64,000 bases of DNA from Candidatus Babelota bacterium (GCA_003963225.1 RXKB01000004.1:62001-126000), one strand, 5' to 3'. Positions 27,105-36,665 are shown, numbered from the stretch's first letter. Numbers and translations: made by a program. Notes: generated by a model not told the origin, from the letters alone.

Positions 27105-28631
27105 CTACTGTTTTAATACATGTTTATGCGTAGGAAATAAAATAATATCACGAATTGATGGTGTATTGGTCAGTACCATAACTAATCTGTCGATTCCAAT
27201 TCCTGCACCAACAGTTGGAGGCATAGCATGCTCAAGAGCCAATACAAATTCTTCGTCATAATAATGTGCCTCTTCATCGCCACCAACCCGCTGTTTTGCT
27301 TGCTGGCTAAAGCGCTCTGCTTGGTCTGCAGGATCATTAAGCTCAGTAAATCCATTACTTAATTCCATATGAGCAATAAACAGTTCAAATCGGTCGACAA
27401 GCTTATGATTTAATGGATTTCGTTTTGCAAGAGGTGACACTTCAACAGGAAAATGAGTAATAAATGTCGGCTGTATTAAATGCGGTTCAACTAATTTTTC
27501 AAACAATCCATATAATCTAAAGCCCCAGCTCTGTTGTTCGGATGTAAGATAAATATCATGTTGTTTACAAAGTTCTTGCAAAGAATCATATTCAATAAAC
27601 TCAACAGTTTTTCCAACAGCTTGTGCAACCGCATCAAGCATTGAAACACGAGCAAAAGGTTTTGCAAAATCAATAATATACGACTGATATGAAATGCTCA
27701 TCGTGCCATTATGAATTTTTTCCACCGCTGCTTTAATAATAGACTCAGTAAGATCCATCATAAAAATATAATCATGGTACGCAATATAGTATTCCACTGA
27801 GGTAAATTCAGGATTATGACGAGTGGAAATACCTTCATTTCTAAAACAACGATTGATTTCAAAAACTCTTTCAAAACCGCCGATAACTAATCTTTTTAAA
27901 AAAAGTTCTGGGGCAATACGCAAAAAAAGATCCATACTTAAAGCATTATGATGCGTTTTAAACGGTTTTGCAGCAGCACCACCAGGAATTGAGTGTAACA
28001 TAGGTGTTTCTACTTCTAAAAAATCATTTTTTAGAAGCTGTTCACGAACTGTTTGTACAATTTGAGAACGCATAACAAAACGGTTTCTGCTTTCTTTACT
28101 TGTCATAAGATCAAGGTATCTGTACCGTTGCTTTAGCTCAACATCAACTAATCCATGAAACTTTTCTGGCAAAGGATGTAGGCATTTTGATAATAAATGA
28201 AACGTTTGCACGTCAATAGTCAACTCGCCTTTTTTGGTAAGAAAACTCGTACCAGAAACCCAAATAATATCACCTATGTCAATCATATTTTTAAAGATCG
28301 TAAAATGGTCAATGCCAATTTTATCTTCTTTAAAATATAGTTGTATAGTACCAGTTCTGTCCAACATTGTTGCAAAAATAGATTTGCCATGTTCACGAAT
28401 AGAAAGTAACCTGCCACCTATATCATAATGTTTAATGCCAGCCTGTTGAGCAAATTCCTGCGCAATTTGTAATGCATTACTATTCAAAGGAATATTAGCT
28501 GGCCAAGGGTCAATACCACTTATTCGTAACTTATTTACTTTAGCACAACGCACAGCATATTCTTCTGAATACCCATTACGATGTTGTTCATTACTTACAG
28601 AATAATCTTGTTTTTGATGATGATCTGCCAT
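27105..28631 (-). CDS. lysS: Lysyl-tRNA synthetase, class II
   Basis: LysRS charges tRNA-Lys. The 508-residue chain has the N-terminal OB anticodon-binding domain (residues about 50-160) and the class II core. Motif 1 is around FLEVETPML, motif 2 is CFRNEGISTRHNPEF, and motif 3 is GAGIGIDRLVM near the C-terminus. The link KQRYRYLDL before the core is typical. It is the first gene of the lysS-recJ-cmk operon. Confidence 0.96.
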   Translation of the reverse strand: MADHHQKQDYSVSNEQHRNGYSEEYAVRCAKVNKLRISGIDPWPANIPLNSNALQIAQEFAQQAGIKHYDIGGRLLSIREHGKSIFATMLDRTGTIQLYFKEDKIGIDHFTIFKNMIDIGDIIWVSGTSFLTKKGELTIDVQTFHLLSKCLHPLPEKFHGLVDVELKQRYRYLDLMTSKESRNRFVMRSQIVQTVREQLLKNDFLEVETPMLHSIPGGAAAKPFKTHHNALSMDLFLRIAPELFLKRLVIGGFERVFEINRCFRNEGISTRHNPEFTSVEYYIAYHDYIFMMDLTESIIKAAVEKIHNGTMSISYQSYIIDFAKPFARVSMLDAVAQAVGKTVEFIEYDSLQELCKQHDIYLTSEQQSWGFRLYGLFEKLVEPHLIQPTFITHFPVEVSPLAKRNPLNHKLVDRFELFIAHMELSNGFTELNDPADQAERFSQQAKQRVGGDEEAHYYDEEFVLALEHAMPPTVGAGIGIDRLVMVLTNTPSIRDIILFPTHKHVLKQ

Positions 28632-28697
28632 ACTATTACCTTTATTGTATTCAGATTAACTTTTATCAATTATTTTCTCAGTGTAGCAAATAAATAG

Positions 28698-29318
28698 TTA
28701 TTTCCCACTATTTATTACTGTATTATAGTTGTGTTCAACCACCCCCCAATCAACAACCTGCCACCAAGCTGCAATATAATCTGGTCGCTTGTTTTGATAT
28801 TTTAAATAGTAAGCATGCTCCCAAACATCAAGACCCATAATTGGTTGCATATCAAAAATTAATGGACAATCTTGATTTGGGGTAGTAATAATTTTAAGAG
28901 TTCCTTTTTCATCAATACATAACCAAGCCCAACCGCTACCAAAAACCGATTTTGCAGCATTTTCAAAAGCAACTTTAAACAAATCATACGTTTTATAAGC
29001 ATTTTCTATAGCTTTAGCACTATTTCCTACAGGATTTCGAACGCCTTTTGGATGCATCTGCTGCCAAAAAAAAGTATGATTAAAGTGGCCTCCTGCGTGG
29101 TTGCGAATGACTAAGCCAACTTCTGGTAAAAACTGGTTATACGAAACAATCAACTCTTCCAATGTATACTTGTGTAAATTATGTTGCTCTACAACTAAAT
29201 TTAGCTGATTAACATATGCTTGATGATGCTTGGTATAATGTAACTCCATTGTTTGAGTATCAATATAAGGTTCAAACGCATCATATGTGTATGGTAACGT
29301 TGGTAATGTAAATGACAT
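28698..29318 (-). CDS. sodB: Superoxide dismutase, Fe/Mn family
   Basis: The enzyme converts superoxide to oxygen and hydrogen peroxide. The 206-residue protein opens with the family pattern LPTLPYTYDAFEP. The four metal ligands are visible: a His in HYTKHHQAYV, a His in GGHFNHTFFW, and the Asp and His in DVWEHAYY. It has no signal peptide, so it is cytoplasmic. Iron or manganese use cannot be decided by eye. It follows the FtsB-like gene after 19 bases. Confidence 0.95.
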   Translation of the reverse strand: MSFTLPTLPYTYDAFEPYIDTQTMELHYTKHHQAYVNQLNLVVEQHNLHKYTLEELIVSYNQFLPEVGLVIRNHAGGHFNHTFFWQQMHPKGVRNPVGNSAKAIENAYKTYDLFKVAFENAAKSVFGSGWAWLCIDEKGTLKIITTPNQDCPLIFDMQPIMGLDVWEHAYYLKYQNKRPDYIAAWWQVVDWGVVEHNYNTVINSGK

Positions 29319-29337
29319 GTAATACCTTTCTTTTCTG

Positions 29338-29628
29338 TTATTGTGTTTGAATGTAATATACTATATCATCTTTATGTGCCATATGTAATTTTTCACGAGC
29401 ATTTTTTTCTTTTAAAAAAGATGATTCTTGCCACAACGAAAGCTCCTCTTTTAACCTATTCAGCTCTTGTTGGTGCATAACAAGCAAATCAACTATTTTT
29501 TTATTTTCCTTGCCTAACTGATAGAGCCTTACTAGTCCATATGTGCCAAATATACATAGATATATAAAAAACATAATAGCTACAACAAGCAGAATACGCG
29601 TCATGAACTGTTTAATATGACGTTGCAT
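29338..29628 (-). CDS. FtsB/DivIC-like septum formation initiator
   Basis: This 96-residue protein has one membrane helix (about residues 10-32), then a coiled coil (GKENKKIVDLLVMHQQEL...) and a short conserved-type end (REKLHMAHKDDIVYYI). That is the bitopic plan of FtsB/DivIC, which bridges FtsL and FtsQ at the division site. Family assignment rests on architecture and the EKLHMAHKDD segment. It shares a likely transcript with sodB. Confidence 0.7.
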   Translation of the reverse strand: MQRHIKQFMTRILLVVAIMFFIYLCIFGTYGLVRLYQLGKENKKIVDLLVMHQQELNRLKEELSLWQESSFLKEKNAREKLHMAHKDDIVYYIQTQ

Positions 29629-29733
29629 TTAGATCCTTTTTTAAAAGAATTATACGAAGTATTGACTACTGTATTCATATTATTGAGAAAATAAACAATA
29701 TAACAGTGCCATTAATTGTTTAAAGGAATAGCA

Positions 29734-31227
29734 ATGAAAACTACCTACAGTATGAATGCTCTATCTACCATAAACTCTTGTACCATTTTTTTATGTATTT
29801 CTTTTTTTACGCACTCCCTTTTATCTAATACCAACAACCAGCAAACAGATCAATATGAACAAATAATGTTTGATTGGACAAAAACATGGGCAGAAGTTAT
29901 GCATTTAGTAAAAGAAAAACATTATAAAGTCTCAGATCCAAAAAAAGCTATGAGTCGAGCAATAGACGCTTTTTTAAACACATTAGATCCGCATTCTAAT
30001 TTTTTAGATCCTGAAACATACAAAGGAATCATAGAGTCTACAACAGGCGAATTTCATGGCGTAGGGATTATGATCAATAACATGCGCAAAACAAAAGACA
30101 AGTTTCTTACTATTGTAGAAACCATACAAGATGGCCCTGCAGAAAAAGCTGGCCTTAAACAATATGATAAAATAGTAGAAATAAACGGTAAACCATTAGA
30201 GGGAATGACAACAGAGCAAGCAACAACATTATTAAAAGGCCCAAAAAACAGCAATGTCAACCTAAAAATTATGCGTGAAGGCACAAACGAACTACTTTCT
30301 TTTACAGTTGTTCGTGATATTGTTAAAGAACAACAATCATTATGTTTTTATATAAAAAGCAAAGATATCTATTATCTTTCACTGAGTATGTTTGCAGAAA
30401 ACTCTGCAATCCAACTTGAGCAGCTATTAAAAAAAACAAATGAAAAAAAATGCAAAGGGCTTATTCTTGATCTGCGCAATAACTCTGGTGGCCTGTTAAG
30501 CTCTGTAATTGATATTGCCGGTCTTTTTTTAGAAAAAGAAAGTATTGTTGTTGAAACAAGGACAGTTGATGCTGAAAAAACAGAATTATATAGAACTTCC
30601 CGTACACCAATTGAAAGTCGCAAAATTCCATTGGTAATACTGATCAACAATTATACTGCATCAGCAGCAGAAATTTTAGCTGGCTGTTTAAAAGTACATG
30701 CAGAAAAAAACAGCGCAAAAAACTCTTTATTAGTTTTTATTGTAGGGACAACTACATTTGGTAAAGGATCAGTGCAAGAAGTGATTCCAGTAAGCCAGAA
30801 TAGCGCTATAAAACTTACCACCAGACTATATTTTTTACCATATAACACGTTAGTGCAAGGGATTGGCATAAAGCCGGATATTACTGTTGAGCGATACACA
30901 CCACCGTCAGAACAAATGCTATGGCTCTCGGAAACATACGGACATGAAAATACTCTTGAAAATTTTATTAAAATAGATGACCCTAAAATTAAAAAAGAGA
31001 CTAAACAAGCGACGCCGCAAAAAAGTTCTAAACCATGGGATATAAAAGTACAACAAATGCTTACACACGACAATCAACTTAAAGAAGCAATCAATATTGC
31101 ATCTTTAATTGCCAATGCTCAAGAACATTTTCCAGATCTTATAACAAATAGAACAACAAGCCTTGCATATTTACGTGCAAACTATATTACCCAAGATACA
31201 ATTGACATTGTGCAAGTAACTTTGTAA
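29734..31227 (+). CDS. S41-family C-terminal processing peptidase (Ctp/Tsp type)
   Basis: This is an exported serine protease with a PDZ domain, which cuts envelope proteins near their C-termini. The 497-residue product has a signal peptide, the DPHSNFLDPETY segment, a PDZ domain (about residues 90-185, with FHGVGIMI and KAGLKQYDKIVEING), and the S41 catalytic core. The Ser is in NYTASAAEILAG and the general-base Lys in TFGKGSVQEV. The start at 29734 has AAAGGA upstream; an ATG six codons earlier does not. Given the many outer-membrane-type proteins in this window, envelope protein turnover is a plausible role. Confidence 0.92.
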   Translation: MKTTYSMNALSTINSCTIFLCISFFTHSLLSNTNNQQTDQYEQIMFDWTKTWAEVMHLVKEKHYKVSDPKKAMSRAIDAFLNTLDPHSNFLDPETYKGIIESTTGEFHGVGIMINNMRKTKDKFLTIVETIQDGPAEKAGLKQYDKIVEINGKPLEGMTTEQATTLLKGPKNSNVNLKIMREGTNELLSFTVVRDIVKEQQSLCFYIKSKDIYYLSLSMFAENSAIQLEQLLKKTNEKKCKGLILDLRNNSGGLLSSVIDIAGLFLEKESIVVETRTVDAEKTELYRTSRTPIESRKIPLVILINNYTASAAEILAGCLKVHAEKNSAKNSLLVFIVGTTTFGKGSVQEVIPVSQNSAIKLTTRLYFLPYNTLVQGIGIKPDITVERYTPPSEQMLWLSETYGHENTLENFIKIDDPKIKKETKQATPQKSSKPWDIKVQQMLTHDNQLKEAINIASLIANAQEHFPDLITNRTTSLAYLRANYITQDTIDIVQVTL

Positions 31228-31242
31228 AAAAATTAAGATTCT

Positions 31243-32322
31243 TTATAAATAGGTTTGCTGGGTATAGATTTCTGCAAATGGACCTTCAAAAGATTCTTGT
31301 CGGTCTAACAAGCCAACAATCATACATTTTGATTTTAAAACATCTGATGAAGATTTTATAGCCAAAGCTAGCATTCTTACGCATTCTTCACGCTCTGAAT
31401 ACTCAGTACCATCTATTGACAATAAAGAAACTGAATCAATATATAACAACACAGGTCTATTATTTTTATGTATAATATGAGAAAGTTCGTTCCACATATC
31501 AATAACAGTATTTTTTTGTAACAGATTAATAGATGGCACTGCAATAAAATCCATGCCAAGCTTATTGGCAACATTACCCAATAACCGTGTTGATTCATTT
31601 TTAGCAAAATTATTACTAGAAAGACGCATTAAACAGTTAACATACTGTTTTTTATTAACATTGTGAGTTATGCAATTTTTAGCTAATATAGATGAAATAG
31701 ATTCTAACTGTGCATCATTTGCTCGTTTTTTTAATCCATAGAAAAACGTTTTTGCTTTTTGTTTATACTGATCAAATAACCCTATTTTAGAAAATGGAGA
31801 TATATATTTTGGCTTGCGAGTTGCTAAATAATCTTTTAGCGTTTGCTGCACATAATAAAAGCCGTTAAAACCAATAAAAACAGCAGAACCAAAAACAAAA
31901 CCGTAATAAGCCAAATCTAACGTGCTAGGATAAAATCGAGCACGAATATTGTCAAAAACTTTGTAATCTTCTGCTGCTTGCCCAACATTATTTACCAAAT
32001 TATTGGTCTCTGTCATTAGGTTCCCCAAAATTATTTTCTTTTCATCTTCAGAACCGTTTACATAATCTATAGCAATTTTGGGTACAAATTTAGCGGTAGA
32101 AGCATTTTTTACTAAATCGGCAACTTTTTCTGCAGCAAATCCAATAACCTCTTTTAAATCTTCTTTGTTTTGAGTTGTATCTAAGGTGGCTGTCAAAAGG
32201 TTACCTAAAAACGATTTCGCCTTCTGATTATTTTTATTAGATGCAGTTTGAGCCTGCTCTTCAGCCATTATCAGGCTAAAAAAACATGCTACAAAAAATA
32301 TTTTTTTACTATACTTAAACAT
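31243..32322 (-). CDS. Degenerate AAA-type protein (pseudo-ATPase), paralogue of the next upstream gene
   Basis: This 359-residue protein has a signal peptide (KKIFFVACFFSLIMA), a coiled/helical region, a membrane helix near 138-157, and an AAA-like C-terminal half. It matches the 32570-34237 ATPase: SPFSKIGLFDQYKQKAK against PGSKIGRWDRFSRWRNK, and KLGMDFIAVPSINLLQK against KLDMDFCSVTAGSLLQK. The P-loop is gone: the aligned stretch (about 231-245) reads RLSSNNFAKNES. Walker B is LLYIDS, with Ser in place of the catalytic Glu. The chain ends soon after, without the lid domain. It is intact as a frame, so a regulatory pseudo-ATPase is more likely than a dead gene. The start at 32322 has AGGAAA upstream. 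Confidence 0.72.
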   Translation of the reverse strand: MFKYSKKIFFVACFFSLIMAEEQAQTASNKNNQKAKSFLGNLLTATLDTTQNKEDLKEVIGFAAEKVADLVKNASTAKFVPKIAIDYVNGSEDEKKIILGNLMTETNNLVNNVGQAAEDYKVFDNIRARFYPSTLDLAYYGFVFGSAVFIGFNGFYYVQQTLKDYLATRKPKYISPFSKIGLFDQYKQKAKTFFYGLKKRANDAQLESISSILAKNCITHNVNKKQYVNCLMRLSSNNFAKNESTRLLGNVANKLGMDFIAVPSINLLQKNTVIDMWNELSHIIHKNNRPVLLYIDSVSLLSIDGTEYSEREECVRMLALAIKSSSDVLKSKCMIVGLLDRQESFEGPFAEIYTQQTYL

Positions 32323-32497
32323 AAAAATTGTATTTCCTATGTTATAAAACGATTTTATTTTTAAAACAAGACTTTTTACTAAATACAAACTACTAGTATA
32401 AAATATATATTTTAATTAAAAATAGTCAATTTCAGCTTATAAGGTTACAAATAAAAATATGGAATAGATGCGGTTTTTAACTATTTTTACATAACTA

Positions 32498-32539
32498 AAG
32501 AGCCTTTAATAATTTCAAAAAGAATTATCAAAGGCTCTT
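32498..32539 (-). terminator. 17-bp hairpin after the AAA ATPase gene
   Basis: Arms 32498-32514 and 32523-32539 pair with one mismatch around an 8-base loop (core AAGAGCCTTT / AAAGGCTCTT). It lies 30 bases past the ATPase stop codon, in the gap before the pseudo-ATPase. There is no long T-tract, so it may terminate weakly or protect the 3' end. Confidence 0.55.
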
Positions 32540-32569
32540 ATTCAGGTTTACATAATCGAAAGATGTTGT

Positions 32570-34237
32570 TTACGCGCCCGCATCAGCAGAAACAATAGGC
32601 ACAGAACTTTGCACATCAAGATTATTACCATTGGTAGGACAAACAGTAAGCTGGACCACAGCACCTTTGTTTTGTGCCATTTCTTTGCGTTTGACAGCAT
32701 CATTATCTTGATCTTTCCGTTTTTGAACACCTTGTTTTAAAGCTTTTATTACATGATCAACAGTAAGCTGCTTATTTTTAGTTTGCAGCCCAAGGTTTTG
32801 AGCCTGCGCAATAATATCTTTAATTTCTGCACCAGACAGACCTTCTGTTTGCTCAACAAGCTCATTTAATAAAGTTGGGGTTACCACTTCTTTTGCATGC
32901 TTAACAAATACAGCACCGTTGTCTGTCTCTGCGTACAATAATTTTTTGACATATAATGCAACCAATTCTTGTCGTGTTTGTACATCTGGCAACGGCATAT
33001 AGACGCGTTCTTGGAAGCGTCTACCCATAGCCTCATCAATATTTTGAGCATGATTAGTGGCTGCAATAAGCATAAAATTGCTAGATCCATCACCCGTAAG
33101 CGCAAGCAAATGATTCAATACTTTATAATGCTCAAGCCCTTGTTCTGTGCTGATGTTAATGGTATTTCTGTCAACAAACAAAGCATCAGCCTCATCAATA
33201 AACAGTATCATACCATAGCGGCTTTTGCGAGCCATTTTTTCAAACTCATTCAAAAACTGTACACCCACATCTTTTTGAAGCAATGAACCAGCTGTTACTG
33301 AGCAAAAATCCATATCTAATTTATCTGCAAGTACATTTGCAAATAAGGTTTTACCCGTTCCTGGAGGTCCCCACAACATAATGTTACGATAGGTGCGTTT
33401 TAATCCAGCTTTAATATCATTTTTTATCATTTTGGTGATATCTTCTATATCACTTAATCGCTCTTTAACTTCTGTTGGAAATATCATGTCTGGTGATTGA
33501 TACTTATTCCTCCAGCGGCTGAACCGGTCCCATCGACCAATTTTTGACCCTGGCAATAATACTGTTGGTCGAGGCGTAATAAATGTTTTCATAATATATT
33601 CTTTAGCAATACCTGGGGCATACCATGATAAAAAATAAGTTGCTCCTACTCCAGATCCAATTATAGATGCATATTTTGCAATATCATATGGGTGCAAAAG
33701 ATTCCAAGTAATCGCCTCTTTTATTCTGCGTACTGCAGGGCCAATATTTACTTCAAAATTACCTGTAAAACGATTTAGGACTTTATTTTGTGCTTCAACT
33801 AATTCATCTGTAATACCATCAGTTTGTTGATTAAGCTCTTTTGCTGCATTTTTCATTACATCACTGGCCAAAGCGGCAGCTTCTGTACCTGCTGCTGCTG
33901 CTTCTTTACGTGCTCCTCTTATTCCTTCAGTCAATACTCTACCGATACCCTCACCAACACCCTGTGCGCTTGGCAATTCTTCTTTAATAGATCTTTTTAT
34001 TGTTGATAAAGCTCCATTTTTATTGTTAGCATCATTTGCAATCGCACTAGTCACACTATGCATGACTGCTTCTATTTCTTCTGGTGTCGGAACAATCTTA
34101 ATATCTAGCCTCAGATTCTGAAAAAAATTTTTAATTTCTTTTATGTCAGCATCAGATAAATATTTATTGATTATACTTGGTAAAGCTTGCCCTACAAAAA
34201 ATCCGAAATATAATATGAAAAATATATTTTTTCTCAT
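32570..34237 (-). CDS. Membrane-anchored AAA+ ATPase resembling mitochondrial ATAD3
   Basis: This 555-residue protein has a signal peptide or anchor (residues 1-20), a long Ala/Glu-rich helical region (about 50-160), a membrane helix (about 188-207) and a full AAA module. Walker A is GPPGTGKT (290-297), Walker B ILFIDEADAL (344-353), sensor 1 AATN, arginine-finger region GRRFQER, and the lid LVEQTEGLSGAEIKDI. The order coiled coil, membrane helix, AAA and the local wording (YRNIMLWGPPGTGKTLFA, SSNFMLIAATN, EGLSGAEI) recall eukaryotic ATAD3 more than FtsH, which has a zinc protease domain missing here. The role is unknown. A pseudo-ATPase paralogue lies just downstream. Confidence 0.82.
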   Translation of the reverse strand: MRKNIFFILYFGFFVGQALPSIINKYLSDADIKEIKNFFQNLRLDIKIVPTPEEIEAVMHSVTSAIANDANNKNGALSTIKRSIKEELPSAQGVGEGIGRVLTEGIRGARKEAAAAGTEAAALASDVMKNAAKELNQQTDGITDELVEAQNKVLNRFTGNFEVNIGPAVRRIKEAITWNLLHPYDIAKYASIIGSGVGATYFLSWYAPGIAKEYIMKTFITPRPTVLLPGSKIGRWDRFSRWRNKYQSPDMIFPTEVKERLSDIEDITKMIKNDIKAGLKRTYRNIMLWGPPGTGKTLFANVLADKLDMDFCSVTAGSLLQKDVGVQFLNEFEKMARKSRYGMILFIDEADALFVDRNTINISTEQGLEHYKVLNHLLALTGDGSSNFMLIAATNHAQNIDEAMGRRFQERVYMPLPDVQTRQELVALYVKKLLYAETDNGAVFVKHAKEVVTPTLLNELVEQTEGLSGAEIKDIIAQAQNLGLQTKNKQLTVDHVIKALKQGVQKRKDQDNDAVKRKEMAQNKGAVVQLTVCPTNGNNLDVQSSVPIVSADAGA

Positions 34238-34444
34238 TTAAATCCTTACAAAAATATAGCATTTTTAATTGACATGACAAATCGTAATATAATTGATTTT
34301 ATTATTTTACTTAATTTTAATAATTTAAGCAAATTTAAGACTAAAGTAAAAATAAATCTTAATCAAATCTAAACGAGATAAATTTTAAAATTTGTAATAT
34401 AAATATAAAAAATTATTAAAAAAATACAATTTAAAAATAAGATC

Positions 34445-35074
34445 TCATGGTTGCAGATAAGAAATAGAAAAACCAAGCTTGCAAAGAGCTTGCCGAATTT
34501 CATATAGTGGCAATCCCAGAATATTGGTATAAGATCCGTTTACTGAATGTAAAAACTGCATGCCAAAATCTTCAATAGTTGCAGCCCCTGCGGAGTTCAT
34601 GCTATCCATAGTGTCAATTAAATAATCGATAAGTTTGTCAGGAATATCAAACATGTATTGGGAACTGACTACATCAACAACATGGTCAAGCGTAGTCCAC
34701 TGCTTTCCGTCCCAATGTTTTTTTTCAATACAAAAACCTGTACTAACGGTAAACCCTTGGCGGCATTCCTTGATCATTTGATGCGCATGTAACCGATTTT
34801 CGGGCTTACCAATAATAGCACCAAGCCTGTTTTGACACATGGTATCGGCAGTCAGCACAAAAATAATAGAATTAGGATCAATTGTTGGCAATATAACAGC
34901 CGCCATTTTTTGTTGAGCAATTTGTTGTACTTGCTGCTGCAAAGTTAAGCCAACATCACAGACCGATTCATCTGCGTACTGTTCAAGTAAAGAAAACTTA
35001 ATGCGGGACAACCGCATGAGAGATAAGCGAGATTTTGATTTAGTTGCTAAAAAAAGTGTATCTAAAATTGTCAT
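34445..35074 (-). CDS. Maf-family nucleoside triphosphate pyrophosphatase
   Basis: Maf proteins hydrolyse non-canonical or modified NTPs to monophosphates; they were first linked to septum inhibition. The 209-residue protein has the N-terminal LATKSKSRLSLM (normally LASxSPRR), the catalytic Asp region VLTADTM, GKPENRLHAHQMI, and a C-terminal SVNGSYTNILGLPL. The first motif is altered, so the protein is a diverged member and the exact substrate is uncertain. tRNA-Gln lies 12 bases upstream on the same strand. Confidence 0.82.
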   Translation of the reverse strand: MTILDTLFLATKSKSRLSLMRLSRIKFSLLEQYADESVCDVGLTLQQQVQQIAQQKMAAVILPTIDPNSIIFVLTADTMCQNRLGAIIGKPENRLHAHQMIKECRQGFTVSTGFCIEKKHWDGKQWTTLDHVVDVVSSQYMFDIPDKLIDYLIDTMDSMNSAGAATIEDFGMQFLHSVNGSYTNILGLPLYEIRQALCKLGFSISYLQP

Positions 35075-35086
35075 AAATTATTAAAA

Positions 35087-35161
35087 TGGCTGGGGCGGCA
35101 GGATTCGAACCTGCGCATCACGGGTCCAAAACCCGTTGCCTTACCGCTTGGCCACGCCCCA
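35087..35161 (-). tRNA. tRNA-Gln(TTG)
   Basis: On the minus strand the acceptor TGGGGCG pairs with CGCCCCA, followed by discriminator G and encoded CCA (35087-35089). The anticodon stem ACGGG/CCCGT holds loop TTTTGGA, anticodon TTG. The T arm is GCAGG-TTCGAAT-CCTGC. It is the substrate expected for GatCAB. Confidence 0.93.
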
Positions 35162-35202
35162 AAATAAAACTGCTACCACTGGCGCAGCACTCAATGTCAA
35201 AA

Positions 35203-35499
35203 TTACTCCGCATCCTCATCAGCATAACCTGGACTATCATCCAACTGTGCTACTCTGTTGAACTCTCCAATAACCGCATCTTCAATCATCTGCCTAGTTT
35301 CAACATTTAAAGGATGTACAATATCACGAAAAGTACCATCTCTTCTTTTGCGTGAAGGCATTGATACAAACAAACCTTTGTTACCCTCAATGACTTTTAA
35401 ATCACGAACAATAAAACTGTTGTCAAAGACCACCGTTGCATATGCTTTTAAACGCCCAACTTCTTTTGTTGGAAATACTTTTACTTCTGATATCTTCAT
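35203..35499 (-). CDS. spoVG: SpoVG-family nucleic-acid-binding regulator
   Basis: SpoVG is a small DNA/RNA-binding protein, first described in Bacillus sporulation and septation but widespread in non-sporulating bacteria. The 98-residue protein keeps the family core: MKISEVKVFP, LKAYATVVFDNSFIVRDLKVIEG, FVSMPSRKRRDGTFRDI and HPLN. The basic patch RKRRD is the nucleic-acid contact. The C-terminal tail is acidic. It lies upstream of tRNA-Gln on the same strand with a 41-base gap. What it regulates here is unknown. Confidence 0.92.
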   Translation of the reverse strand: MKISEVKVFPTKEVGRLKAYATVVFDNSFIVRDLKVIEGNKGLFVSMPSRKRRDGTFRDIVHPLNVETRQMIEDAVIGEFNRVAQLDDSPGYADEDAE

Positions 35500-35771
35500 T
35501 ACGTCATCCCTGAGGGCATCTTTTTTGCGTGCCTTTTTTTACTACTCTAACACGAAACTTATTGTATACAAACTATTTTCTTTGTCAAATGTATTTAAAA
35601 ATAAATAAAAAGCCCATCATATTTTTTCATAAACCACTACCTAAAGCTATGTTGCTTTATTAAATAGCTCAATATCCCATCTGTAAATCTAAGCTAATAT
35701 TCTTTTTGAAAAAAAACTAATGAAACTTTTTGAAATGCAAGATATCCAATAACACTTAAAAAAGAAAGCAT

Positions 35772-36665
35772 TTATATTTTCTCTAAAACACGTAATTTTG
35801 CAGACCGAGCCGATGGATTATTTTTAAGCTCATCTTCTGATGCTATAACTGCTTTTTTAGTAATAAGTATTGCTTGACCTAAATCAGCTTTTTCTTTAAA
35901 AAAATGCTTCACTTTTTCATCTTCTAATGAATGAAAGCTTATACAAACCAATCTTCCTTTTAGAGCCAATGCATCAAAAGCTGCAATCAAAAATGAGTGT
36001 ATATTTTCCATTTCCTGATTAACCAAAATACGCAATGCTTGAAACACTTTTGTTGCTGGGTGAATGGTTGATTTTTTATGCCAAGGCACAACTGAAAGTA
36101 TTACTTCAACTAATCTACCTGTTGTTTTAATTCTTTTAATCTTTCGGGCTGCCACTATTGCTTGTGCTATTTTTTTTGCAAAACGTTCTTGTCCATAATC
36201 CCAAAACAGCTTAGTTAACTTATACTCAGAAAAACCGTTTATTACATCGGTTGCTGTTTGACCAAAATGTCCTGTAGACATGCGCATATCAAGAGGGGTG
36301 TCTTGCGAAAAAGAAAAACCTTCTTTTTCATGAATTTGCATTTGCGAGGTTCCAAAATCAGCCAAAATACCATCTACATGCTCTATTTTTTCTTTTTTAA
36401 TTATTTTATACAAATGAGCAAAACTACCCCACACAGGCTTAAACGCATCAGGATATTGCTCTTGCAATAAAGCGCCATATTGTTCTATGACCTGCTTATC
36501 CCAATCAATACCATACACATAAGAAACATGTTTGTTTTTTAAAAGCTCTTGCGTATGTCCACCCCCACCCAATGTTGCATCTATGTAAACGCCATCTTCA
36601 TGCACCACTAAACAATCAATTACTTCTTTTATCAGCACTGTTTTATGAGTAGTTTTATATGCCAT
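35772..36665 (-). CDS. rsmH: 16S rRNA (cytosine-1402-N4)-methyltransferase RsmH
   Basis: RsmH (MraW) methylates N4 of C1402 in the decoding centre. The 297-residue protein has HKTVLIKEVIDCL at the start, the SAM site YIDATLGGGGHTQELL, ILADFGTSQMQIHEKEGFSF, DMRM, the FQALRILVNQE segment and the RLVCISFHSLEDEKVKHFF motif. It lies downstream of murF and ftsK on the same strand, as in division/cell wall clusters. Only about 25 bases separate its start from the murF terminator T-tract. Confidence 0.96.
   Translation of the reverse strand: MAYKTTHKTVLIKEVIDCLVVHEDGVYIDATLGGGGHTQELLKNKHVSYVYGIDWDKQVIEQYGALLQEQYPDAFKPVWGSFAHLYKIIKKEKIEHVDGILADFGTSQMQIHEKEGFSFSQDTPLDMRMSTGHFGQTATDVINGFSEYKLTKLFWDYGQERFAKKIAQAIVAARKIKRIKTTGRLVEVILSVVPWHKKSTIHPATKVFQALRILVNQEMENIHSFLIAAFDALALKGRLVCISFHSLEDEKVKHFFKEKADLGQAILITKKAVIASEDELKNNPSARSAKLRVLEKI

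Noticed and set aside
30372..31073. Minus-strand frames inside the S41 protease gene
   Set aside because: They are antisense to a clearly conserved protease and show no start signal or recognisable protein character.
32570..34237. FtsH protease
   Set aside because: The AAA module is similar but there is no HEXXH zinc-protease domain; the chain ends after the AAA lid and a short tail.
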